Shown one piece after another: positions 16,845 through 23,254 of a stretch of 32,071 bases of DNA. Made by a program: the position numbers and the translations under genes. The notes below the pieces were generated by a model. The model saw only the letters and a list, made by a program, of their open reading frames with translations, did no database searches and had not been told where the DNA came from. The stretch spans positions 1 through 32,071 of the forward strand of contig CAKRPS010000029.1 of the NCBI GenBank assembly GCA_934385475.1, in the 5' to 3' direction. This DNA comes from an uncultured Lachnospiraceae bacterium (lineage in GTDB: Bacteria; Bacillota; Clostridia; Lachnospirales; Lachnospiraceae). The stretch's first letter is position 1. The number at the start of each line of letters is the position of its first letter.

Positions 16845-17090
16845 ATGAATGACAAAGATTTAATTGTTGCCTACTGTACTGCTTGCGAAACCGCGCAAAA
16901 GCATAAGCCCGAAAATGCTAGCTATTTTGCCATGCTTAGGCACTTGGCACTCACTGAGCCGTACTATCCAGTTGAAATTAACCTAGCATGGCTACTTGAT
17001 GATTATGCGGAATATTTTGAAAAAGAAGATTACCAGTATTACATAAAAATACTAGCAAATGCGCTACATAGTGCACACGCTCGGGGGTAG
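16845..17090 (+). CDS. hypothetical acidic 81-residue protein
   Basis: I do not recognise this protein. It is acidic and rich in tyrosine and alanine (EINLAWLLDDYAEYFEKEDYQYYIKILANALHSAHARG) and probably helical. The ATG is preceded by AGGAAG in the same leader pattern (GAAAGGA-AGAACGA) as the relaxase and coupling-protein genes, which supports it as a real gene of the element. It stands between two copies of a 22-bp palindrome, so it may be autoregulated or a regulator, but it has no visible helix-turn-helix. Excisionase is a positional possibility only. Confidence 0.6.
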   Translation: MNDKDLIVAYCTACETAQKHKPENASYFAMLRHLALTEPYYPVEINLAWLLDDYAEYFEKEDYQYYIKILANALHSAHARG

Positions 17091-17354
17091 ACGCATGTTC
17101 TTTCGCGTCTTAGGGGTCGAGTTAGACCCCTTTGGCGTGGTTGGAAATCTGTCCGCTCTTTGGACAGATAGACAACAACACGGCAAAAGGTGTCCAGAGG
17201 GCTGTGCCCTTTGGTGTGGAGTCCAGAGGGCAAAGCCCTTTGGTGGGTGGGATCAAAAGGGAGGGCAAAGCCCTTTCTTTCGAATGTTAGCTTTAGCTGA
17301 CATGAGAGGGGCCGAGGAACTGTGGCAAGAAGCCGTTTTTTGGCGGTATAGCAC
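17091..17354. repeat. non-coding segment with four GC-rich hairpins, three of them tandem copies
   Basis: No convincing gene is seen. The segment holds an AGGGGTC/GACCCCT hairpin (17112-17131). It then has three close copies of an AGGGC-3 nt-GCCCT hairpin (17194-17214, 17223-17243, 17262-17274), two of which extend to CCAGAGGGC/GCCCTTTGG. Their GC content stands out in an AT-rich element. They could be protein-binding repeats, folded single-stranded DNA for transfer, or transcription attenuators between the small ORF and the relaxase gene. Confidence 0.65.
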
Positions 17355-17473
17355 TTTTTGCGAGGTACGATGCAAAAATGCTATATCTTGTTATAGGATA
17401 CATTTTTTGCACAGTACATTGGGGAATCTGTACGGAATTTGCAAAATGCTATATATAGCATTTTGCAAAGTAC
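17355..17473 (+). repeat. three spaced TTTTGC-NNN-GTAC repeats with inverted repeats: candidate oriT or relaxase operator
   Basis: TTTTTGCGAGGTAC (17355-17368), TTTTTGCACAGTAC (17404-17417) and TTTTGCAAAGTAC (17461-17473) share a motif at 49- to 56-bp spacing. Between them lie an imperfect GCAAAAATGCTATA... inverted repeat (17372-17410) and a perfect palindrome (17441-17466). The array sits just upstream of the relaxase gene, where MobV-type transfer origins usually lie. I could not recognise a known nick site. Confidence 0.5.
17441..17466. repeat. 26-bp perfect palindrome, copy 2
   Basis: The sequence GCAAAATGCTATA followed by its reverse complement is a perfect palindrome. Its central 22 bp are identical to the palindrome at 16648-16669. 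It lies within the repeat cluster upstream of the relaxase gene. Confidence 0.7.
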
Positions 17474-17563
17474 GCACAGATGTACCTTTGTACAAGCAAA
17501 AGTATCCTATATACAAAAGCACCCCAGTAATAAAAAAAATGAAAAAGAAAGGAAAGAACGAAA

Positions 17564-18220
17564 ATGGCATCAGTTCAGAAATTTGGAAATAAGATTGCAG
17601 TTTCCAAACAAATCAATCATATCGAAAGATTAGTCCAAGGTGAATATGGCAACGAGGATATAGATAAAAGCAGAATCAGCAATGATTACACTTTAATCGA
17701 TAGAGATATGTCTAGCTACGATTATTATTTGCATCGATTATCTCAGTGTAGGATACAAAATCGCAAGGATGTAAAAACAGCATTTGGATGGATAATTACT
17801 AAGCCTAAGGATGTGCCACAGGAAAAAGAGGTTTTATTTTTCAAACATTGCCATGATTTTTTATCTAAAAGATATGGTGGAGAGGAAAATTGCATTTCGG
17901 CGGTTGTACACAAAGATGAAACTGGTGAACCTCATATGCACTGGTTAGGCATGCCGATTGTTGAGAATCAAAAAAAGACAGCCGTAAATAATCAAGACGA
18001 ACGTATCAATATGTCCGCTGTCATAAACAAAAAAGATTTGCGTACATTTCATAGGGATTTAGACAAGTACCTAAAATCAAAAGGTATGTCTTGCTCTGTG
18101 TACACCGGTGTTACCGCTCGGCAAGGTGGCAACCGAACCGTTAAAGAAATGAAAGCAGAAAGAGATATAAAAAGAGAACGGCAAGTTGCACGAGAAAGGA
18201 CTCCTATACTATGGACATAG
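17564..18220 (+). CDS. mob: minimal MobV-type relaxase (Pre/Mob family)
   Basis: The 218-residue protein matches the N-terminal nuclease domain of Pre/Mob relaxases. The start NHIERLVQGEYGNEDID with H19 resembles the motif holding the catalytic histidine of MobM, followed by a NDYTLI segment. The metal-binding motif HKDETGEPHMHW supplies H116, H124 and H126. Classical MobV proteins are about 400-500 residues with a long coiled-coil C-terminus; here the protein ends soon after the nuclease domain with a basic stretch. It would nick the transfer origin and lead the strand into a recipient. GGAAAG precedes the ATG. Its last 10 bases overlap a small membrane ORF that leads into the coupling-protein gene, so the three genes form one operon. 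Confidence 0.85.
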   Translation: MASVQKFGNKIAVSKQINHIERLVQGEYGNEDIDKSRISNDYTLIDRDMSSYDYYLHRLSQCRIQNRKDVKTAFGWIITKPKDVPQEKEVLFFKHCHDFLSKRYGGEENCISAVVHKDETGEPHMHWLGMPIVENQKKTAVNNQDERINMSAVINKKDLRTFHRDLDKYLKSKGMSCSVYTGVTARQGGNRTVKEMKAERDIKRERQVARERTPILWT

Positions 18221-18339
18221 ATAGATATATGTACGGTGTTGCGTCCGTTGTATTTTTGATTGTTGCTGTTGCAATTTGGCTTTCTGTTACGAAACCAAAA
18301 AGCAAAAATAAAAGGAAAGGAGAACGAAAAAATGAGTGA
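18211..18339 (+). CDS. 42-residue single-span membrane peptide between relaxase and coupling protein
   Basis: This short ORF starts with ATG inside the last codons of the relaxase gene and ends inside the first codons of the coupling-protein gene (8-bp overlap), so all three are tightly coupled. The peptide MDIDRYMYGVASVVFLIVAV continues through one transmembrane helix of about 20 residues and ends in a strongly basic tail (KPKSKNKRKGERKNE). AAAGGA lies about 11 bases upstream. VirD4-type coupling proteins usually have two N-terminal membrane helices, whereas the neighbour has only one. This peptide might supply the other, which is inference from order and length. Confidence 0.55.
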   Translation: MDIDRYMYGVASVVFLIVAVAIWLSVTKPKSKNKRKGERKNE

Positions 18340-19708
18340 TAGATTTTTACTTTTGCTCGGGGCTTTTGGTCTTTTATTAGTTATCTTGATGCAAGGTGCA
18401 AAATTGAATAAAAGTGAAAAAAAGCACAAGCTTATTGAGTTAAAATTGAATAAAAAAAGCAAGGCACACGGTGTTATTTTTGGTAAACAAAATGGCAAAG
18501 TTATGTACTCCCCTATTGAGGTTGAAAAGCATATTTTGTGTACAGCAGGAAGTGGATGTGGTAAAACATCCGCATTATTGATTCCTACTTTGCGTAGTTG
18601 GCAAGGCACTAGCTTTACAATCGACATTTCCGGAGACATTTCGCGGAATTGTCCGGACATGCCGGATAAAATAGTTTTCGAACCGGGAAATGATAGCACT
18701 ATCCCTTATGATGTATTTGCTTCTATTGATGAAATAAAGGACAAGGATAAGCAAGACGAAGCCCTCGTACAGCTTGCATACACGCTAATTCCAGAGCCCC
18801 CCAACATGTCGGCAAATGCTAAATACTTTGCGGATGGGGGTCGTAAAGTTTTATCCAGTGCTCTAATTTATGGATATCGCAAAGGTTCTGATTTTTGTCG
18901 TATCTGCTACAACGTTGTAGCTAGTAATTGGCAGGATTTATTTCAAGAAATCCTAGAGGGCGATGTTCCAAAAGCTAAGATGTATCTCAATTCTTTTACA
19001 GGTTCAAATGACCAAAATACAGCAGGATGTTACCAACAAGCATGTGACGCGGTACAGCTTTTTGCTACAAGTGCGGATGTTGCTCATTCCGTTCATCGTC
19101 CTCACGATGGGGAAATTGCGCTTACCCCGAATAACATAGAAGATAAAAATATTTTTATCATAATTCAAGACGAAAAACTAGAATTATATGCTCCGCTCCT
19201 TAACATCATTGTTGCGCAATTTATGGATTATATCTCTGCTCGTCCTGTACCCCCAAAAGGCGACCCTCACTACGACGATTTTACGTGGGTATTGATGGCA
19301 TTGGATGAGTTCGCAAGTTTGTCTATTGACGACCAAACTATGTTAGCGGCACTTCGTAAATATAGGAAAAAAAAGGTGCGTATCATGGCTTTAACTCAGT
19401 CACTTGCAGACATTATTTTGCTTTACGGTCATGATGCAACTCGCGCCATGCTTGCCAACTTTAAGTACACGCTATTACTAGGCGGTTTAGGAGATTTGGA
19501 ATCTCTTAAATATTTCGCAGAGGTTATAGGTTACAAAAAAACAACAAAACGGTCAATCTCCCATTCTTCGAGAGATACGTCGAGGACAGAAAGCGAGGAC
19601 AAAGAGTACATTATAGAGCCTGCTGATTTAGACCGCATGGGCGATAAAGCAATTTTAATCTCCGAGGAGGGGCATTTTATCCTTGATAAAAATTTCTATT
19701 ATAAATAA
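18332..19708 (+). CDS. VirD4/TraG-type type IV coupling protein
   Basis: The 458-residue ATPase has a single N-terminal membrane helix (residues about 5-21), Walker A AGSGCGKTS (K78), and Walker B with D325-E326 in VLMALDEFASL, followed by the TQSLADI motif. DEFASL in Walker B is a hallmark of coupling proteins that dock relaxase-DNA complexes to a secretion channel at the membrane. It is shorter than typical VirD4 (about 550-700) and lacks one of the two usual N-terminal helices. The start was placed at the ATG at 18332-18334 because AAAGGAG lies upstream; an earlier in-frame start at 18260 lies inside the small membrane ORF. Carrying its own coupling protein should widen the choice of helper systems. 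Confidence 0.9.
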   Translation: MSDRFLLLLGAFGLLLVILMQGAKLNKSEKKHKLIELKLNKKSKAHGVIFGKQNGKVMYSPIEVEKHILCTAGSGCGKTSALLIPTLRSWQGTSFTIDISGDISRNCPDMPDKIVFEPGNDSTIPYDVFASIDEIKDKDKQDEALVQLAYTLIPEPPNMSANAKYFADGGRKVLSSALIYGYRKGSDFCRICYNVVASNWQDLFQEILEGDVPKAKMYLNSFTGSNDQNTAGCYQQACDAVQLFATSADVAHSVHRPHDGEIALTPNNIEDKNIFIIIQDEKLELYAPLLNIIVAQFMDYISARPVPPKGDPHYDDFTWVLMALDEFASLSIDDQTMLAALRKYRKKKVRIMALTQSLADIILLYGHDATRAMLANFKYTLLLGGLGDLESLKYFAEVIGYKKTTKRSISHSSRDTSRTESEDKEYIIEPADLDRMGDKAILISEEGHFILDKNFYYK

Positions 19709-19760
19709 GTAGATTTTGCAACTATCAACAATTTTGTAATTTTAAGTGAGGTGAAATTTT

Positions 19761-20045
19761 ATGGAAAAGAAAAAGAAAGCAAAAACAAAAAAAATTAGAG
19801 TTACTATCAACGGCAAAGCTAGGTATTTTGACTTAGATTGTGTAAAAGATACAATCCGCGCAATCTATGAGTTTGAGGAATCCGCGCTTGCATCAATACC
19901 CAAAAATCCCACTGATGAACGGTACGACGTCCTGGTAATCAACGAGAAAGTTGAACACTGGCGCGCTATGTATTATTTTACAGAATTGCTAGAGGGAATT
20001 TTCAAAGAATTTGAAGAATTTGAAAAGAAAAATAAGAAAGGTTAA
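19761..20045 (+). CDS. hypothetical 94-residue protein
   Basis: I do not recognise this protein. It has a lysine-rich N-terminus (MEKKKKAKTKKIRVTINGK), a short beta-hairpin-like segment RVTINGKARYFDLD and a helical acidic C-terminal half ending FKEFEEFEKKNKKG. It lies 52 bp after the coupling-protein gene with AGTGAGGTG as ribosome binding site, so it is probably co-transcribed with it. It is followed after 13 bp by another small gene. It may be a mobilisation accessory protein, which is only a positional guess. Confidence 0.7.
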   Translation: MEKKKKAKTKKIRVTINGKARYFDLDCVKDTIRAIYEFEESALASIPKNPTDERYDVLVINEKVEHWRAMYYFTELLEGIFKEFEEFEKKNKKG

Positions 20046-20058
20046 AAAGGTGGTTACT

Positions 20059-20529
20059 ATGGAAATTGATTTAGGTGTTGTAAAGGATTACACACAAGAA
20101 ATTGCAAAAGAGGGCAACTTTTGGGATAAGTTCAAGGTCGAAAAAGACGGCAAAAAGATTTTTGATGATAATGCCCCTACCCCGAGTAAAAAGGAAAAGG
20201 AAGTTATCGAAAAAGAACAGGAAATTGCCGAAAAGGAAATCGAGAAAGAAAAAGCAAAAGAAGAAACTTCTCCCGATGTTCAAAAAGCCGAAAAAGAGGA
20301 AGTTGTTGAAGAACCGAAAAAAGAACTATCTCCCGAAATTCAGCGTATGCAAGCACGTGCACAGGAACTTCAAAAAGAAATAGAACTAATTTCTAAGGAA
20401 TTGGCTAACAATGCAACAATAGCCGTAGAGCGGGCACAGGAATTGTTGATAAGACTTGCAAAGATTTTAGCGGAACTAGCTAAAATATACGCTTCTATGG
20501 TGCAACAGGGTGCCCAACAATACAGGTAA
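20059..20529 (+). CDS. hypothetical 156-residue coiled-coil protein
   Basis: I do not recognise a family. The first 45 residues look folded (MEIDLGVVKDYTQEIAKEGNFWDKF). Residues about 45-90 are almost pure lysine/glutamate repeats (KEKEVIEKEQEIAEKEIEKE). Residues about 95-150 form an amphipathic helix with heptad-like spacing, ending MVQQGAQQYR. The start was set at the ATG at 20059 because AAGGTGG precedes it and the longer frame overlaps the upstream gene. It closes the mobilisation operon, with a strong terminator directly after. The shape would suit a scaffold or an auxiliary of the relaxosome, but that is speculation. Confidence 0.75.
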   Translation: MEIDLGVVKDYTQEIAKEGNFWDKFKVEKDGKKIFDDNAPTPSKKEKEVIEKEQEIAEKEIEKEKAKEETSPDVQKAEKEEVVEEPKKELSPEIQRMQARAQELQKEIELISKELANNATIAVERAQELLIRLAKILAELAKIYASMVQQGAQQYR

Positions 20530-20530
20530 A

Positions 20531-20560
20531 AAATAAGAGGGGTTTTATCCCCTCTTATTT
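20531..20560. terminator. bidirectional terminator of the mobilisation operon
   Basis: AAATAAGAGGGG and CCCCTCTTATTT form a perfect 12-bp stem with a 6-nt loop between two convergent genes. A/T arms give U tracts on both strands. Confidence 0.9.
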
Positions 20561-20566
20561 TATGTT

Positions 20567-20806
20567 TTATTGCTTTTTTAAAGATTTTCTGAAACTTTCC
20601 TCGATATCTTCTTTTGCTTTTGGGTTATTACGCATACAATCTCGGCATGTGCCTAGATTTATGCGATTTATACCACCGTATATGACGAAATCTGCTTCGG
20701 GTGCTATCTTTCCGCAATACTCACAGCGAACCCATCTTACACCGTGTTCATCCCTTGCTTGTACATCTTGTCTTTCGATTTGTTGCATAACTTCATTCGG
20801 AATCAT
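20567..20806 (-). CDS. small zinc-ribbon protein
   Basis: The 79-residue protein has two CxxC knuckles (RCEYCGK and GTCRDCMRN) about 21 residues apart, a spacing that suggests a single structural zinc site, and a basic/acidic helical C-terminus. The start at MIPNEVMQQ was chosen because AAAGGAG is correctly spaced from it, while the ATG two codons earlier is too close. It is convergent with the mobilisation operon and lies 127 bp downstream of the sigma-like gene on the same strand. The function is unknown; a DNA- or protein-binding accessory is plausible. Confidence 0.75.
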   Translation of the reverse strand: MIPNEVMQQIERQDVQARDEHGVRWVRCEYCGKIAPEADFVIYGGINRINLGTCRDCMRNNPKAKEDIEESFRKSLKKQ

Positions 20807-20933
20807 GTTCATTTCTCCTTTAATTCTTTGTGATTTTAAGTTATCAAATTACTATATCTAAAAGAAAAGTAGAAAGGCTATATTTTTGGCTTTTAAGTGC
20901 CCTTGTAAGGCTCTATTTGCCCCATACAGGGGC

Positions 20934-21830
20934 TCAGAAGTAGTCGCACGCACATCTGCCGTACACCTGTGTATTTGGGGTTATTTCGGTGTATTTCGCG
21001 CTACAATTAGACTTATATATGTTCCTATTTTTTAATTTTTCATAGGTTGTATTAACAATAAGATAGTAGCTATCTCCGTCCATCATTACAGCGTCTACAT
21101 CCTTGCAACCACCGTACCGTACTATTACTATTGGTCTGTTGTCGTATCCCTTTAATCTCTCTCCCACGCGGTCTAATTTGCCATATTGTGCGTATTTTAT
21201 TTCTGACACACCGTATATTTCGCGCAACTTTCTAACTCCTTCTCTGCGTCTGCTAGCTTTCGCTTTACTGTAACCACTGTTGCTTGGGTTATTGCCATAC
21301 AACCCATAATATTCTATGATTTCCGACTTGCATTTTGGGGATAACATTTCTACGGCATGATACAGTTTACGCGCTTCTTTCGTTCGTTCCATCTCCTTTA
21401 TAGCTATATCTTCTGCACTATCTCCACCATATAAAGGCATTTCATAACCGTCATACCCTTTTTCGTTATCGTTATCTGTATCTTCGGTGTTTTTGTAAAT
21501 GCTTACATCTCGCTTTATGTCGTATTTACTACGCATGTACTCGCTTACGTTGTATCGTGTTTTAGCCACTCCGTTATATATAGCATTGTGTATGTACTTT
21601 CTACTCCATGTCTCCCATGAACTAGCTGTATAATCGTAGGAGTCGAGTGCTTGCAATATTGCAATGCGACATTCCTGCGCTATATCTTCCCGCTCGTCAT
21701 AACACAGAGTGTTATTGTACTGTGCAATTTGGCTCATGATTCGGGTTTCTGCTTCCCTTATGACTGTTTCCTGCACTTCTGCTTTTGTTGCTGTGTTGTG
21801 ATACATTTCATAAATCTTTTTATCTTCCAT
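20934..21830 (-). CDS. sigma-70-like protein with an unknown C-terminal extension
   Basis: The 298-residue protein shows a region-2-like stretch: DEREDIAQECRIAILQALDSYD followed by WETWSRKYIHNAIYN (residues about 45-90). A second region-4-like stretch, LYHAVEMLSPKCKSEIIEYYG, is followed by a basic RRREGVRKLREIYG segment (about 155-205). An acidic linker (about 110-145) separates them. The order matches sigma factors, where region 2 reads the -10 and region 4 the -35. The remaining 95 residues (from about 205, ending in CSAKYTEITPNTQVYGRCACDYF) match nothing I recognise and carry three cysteines. AAAGGAG precedes the ATG. An element-encoded sigma factor could switch on element genes under certain conditions. 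Possible alternatives are a sigma-derived DNA-binding regulator without transcription activity. Confidence 0.6.
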   Translation of the reverse strand: MEDKKIYEMYHNTATKAEVQETVIREAETRIMSQIAQYNNTLCYDEREDIAQECRIAILQALDSYDYTASSWETWSRKYIHNAIYNGVAKTRYNVSEYMRSKYDIKRDVSIYKNTEDTDNDNEKGYDGYEMPLYGGDSAEDIAIKEMERTKEARKLYHAVEMLSPKCKSEIIEYYGLYGNNPSNSGYSKAKASRRREGVRKLREIYGVSEIKYAQYGKLDRVGERLKGYDNRPIVIVRYGGCKDVDAVMMDGDSYYLIVNTTYEKLKNRNIYKSNCSAKYTEITPNTQVYGRCACDYF

Positions 21831-22269
21831 TTTCTTCTTCTCCTTTTCTTTTCTTTCCCTTTTACTGGGGGAACTTTCGTTTTTGAGTTTCTTTTAAAAT
21901 TGGCTTTGGCGCTTTTGCCGAGGGGTGTTTAAAAATGTATGTAGGCGAAAATATATCCCATCTCCTTTCTTTTTTTGCTATTGGCTTCGTATGCTTCGCT
22001 TCGGGTATGTTCAAGACACGCTTTTTTGATTTTTGGCAACAAAAAGCAAGCAATCTCCGTAGGGGATAGCTAAAAATTTTGGCTTTTTAAAATTTTTATG
22101 GTGCTTGCCTTTTTGGGGAAAAAAATCTATTGTCGCAGGAACATACACGAACGCAAGCAGGAGAAGTCGAAAAAAAGAAATCAAAAGATGGGATATTTTG
22201 CCGGACACAGCCAACGAGGTATTTTTTCATTTCGATTTGATTCAAGAACTGAGAAAAGGAAACTTTTGT
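21831..22269. other. non-coding region with inverted repeats and a possible rep-like relic
   Basis: No intact gene is seen. AAAATATATCCCATCT (21948-21963) is nearly the reverse complement of AGATGGGATATTTT (22186-22199). AAAAAGCAAGCA near 22043 likewise faces TGCTTGCCTTTTT near 22102. A plus-strand frame at 22105-22335 contains RWDILPDTANEVF, which resembles RDISPETANERHH near the start of the replication protein, and ACAGCCAACGAG is shared at DNA level. It may be a decayed rep fragment or an old replication origin. Confidence 0.4.
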
Positions 22270-22384
22270 AAGTGTAAAAATAGGGTATCCCTTATTTTTT
22301 CGTTTACAAAGTGTAAAAATAGGGTACGTTTTTAGATTTATTTTACATATAGGAAAAGTAGTCTTAGAACCTATTTTTACACTT
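22270..22384 (+). repeat. res-like repeat cluster upstream of the resolvase
   Basis: AAGTGTAAAAATAGGGTA occurs exactly at 22270-22287 and 22309-22326. Its first 15 bases occur inverted at 22370-22384, ending 24 bp before the resolvase start. Resolvases bind several such subsites next to their own gene to recombine and to self-regulate. These may also act as repressor or replication sites. Confidence 0.6.
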
Positions 22385-22408
22385 ATAAGAAAGGTAAGGT
22401 GATTTGGC

Positions 22409-23005
22409 ATGAATGTAGCCTATGTTCGAGTTTCTACAATCGAACAAAATGAAGAACGACAAATTGAAGGACTCAAAAAGTACGGTATTGAAAAATGGTT
22501 TACCGAAAAGGTGAGCGGTAAAGATATGAACCGTCCACAATTACAGCAAGCCCTAGAATTTGTCAGAGATGGTGACACGCTTTTCGTCCATGATTTTTCT
22601 CGTTTGGCGCGGTCTACCAAAGATTTGTTGGACATTGCGGAACGGCTAGACAAAAAAGGTGTGCGGTTGGTAAGTAACAAAGAAAACATAGACACCCACA
22701 CAAACACGGGCAAGCTAATGTTGACTTTAATCGGAGCGATTGCAGAATTTGAACGAGCCAATATTTTAGAGCGACAGCGTGAGGGAATTGCGATTGCTAA
22801 AGAAAAGGGCGTATACAAAGGGCGTAAAGCATCGATCGACAAAATACCCTCAGACAAATGGAATTTTTATTACGATTTGTATTTGCGACGTGATTTGTCA
22901 AAAGCTGGGCTTGCGCGCAAGCTAGGGGTTTCTCGACCAACACTTGAAAAGCTACTGGTCGAGAAAAAAGATACCCCGAGTAACAAAGAAAATATGAAAG
23001 GTTAA
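22409..23005 (+). CDS. serine resolvase/invertase
   Basis: The 198-residue small serine recombinase has the catalytic serine S9 in AYVRVSTIEQN, a KYGIEKWFTEKVSGKDMNRP segment, the FSRLARS motif, and the long E-helix region (LTLIGAIAEFERANILERQREGIAIAKEKG). A C-terminal helix-turn-helix follows (about residues 160-185, LSKAGLARKLGVSRPTLEKLL). Plasmid resolvases convert multimers to monomers at res sites, and the repeats upstream fit such sites. AAGGTAAGGTG precedes the ATG. It heads an apparent operon with a small ORF and TraX. DNA inversion is an alternative role, but no invertible segment was found. Confidence 0.92.
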   Translation: MNVAYVRVSTIEQNEERQIEGLKKYGIEKWFTEKVSGKDMNRPQLQQALEFVRDGDTLFVHDFSRLARSTKDLLDIAERLDKKGVRLVSNKENIDTHTNTGKLMLTLIGAIAEFERANILERQREGIAIAKEKGVYKGRKASIDKIPSDKWNFYYDLYLRRDLSKAGLARKLGVSRPTLEKLLVEKKDTPSNKENMKG

Positions 23006-23020
23006 AAATGGTGAAATATT

Positions 23021-23251
23021 ATGAATATTACGGAAATTTACAACGAGTTGGACAAGGTATCTAATTGGAAACTGGATGATTTGATCGATGTAGCAATGCA
23101 AGCACGCAACAACACAAAAACTACTAAATACAATATATTGTCTGACATACTATGCGCATTGTATGTGGCAAAATCTATGTCGGCAGAAGAAATAGACGAT
23201 ATGTTACTGGATGCGGAAAACTACATAAAGCTTGAAGATTACGAGGATTGA
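23021..23251 (+). CDS. hypothetical acidic 76-residue protein
   Basis: I do not recognise this protein. It is predicted all-helical and acidic, with a conserved-looking amphipathic pattern (ITEIYNELDKVSNWKLDDLIDVAMQ ... EEIDDMLLDAENYIKLEDYED, quoted in parts). It lies 15 bp after the resolvase stop and 3 bp before TraX, with GGTGA upstream of the ATG, so it is co-transcribed with both. An acidic small partner of a DNA-binding protein is possible. Confidence 0.7.
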   Translation: MNITEIYNELDKVSNWKLDDLIDVAMQARNNTKTTKYNILSDILCALYVAKSMSAEEIDDMLLDAENYIKLEDYED

Positions 23252-23254
23252 AAC

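Noticed and set aside
16670..16855. Minus-strand 61-codon ORF between integrase and orf81
   Set aside because: It starts within the ribosome binding region and first codons of the 81-residue gene, is AT-driven hydrophobic sequence, and has no supporting site.
17194..17274. CRISPR-like repeats
   Set aside because: The units are hairpins with very short, similar gaps, with only three copies and no cas genes; they are not a repeat-spacer array.
17059..17592. Plus-strand reading frame of 177 codons across the hairpin region before mob
   Set aside because: It overlaps the end of the 81-residue ORF and the start of mob, runs through the repeats and palindromes, and its composition looks like translated non-coding DNA.
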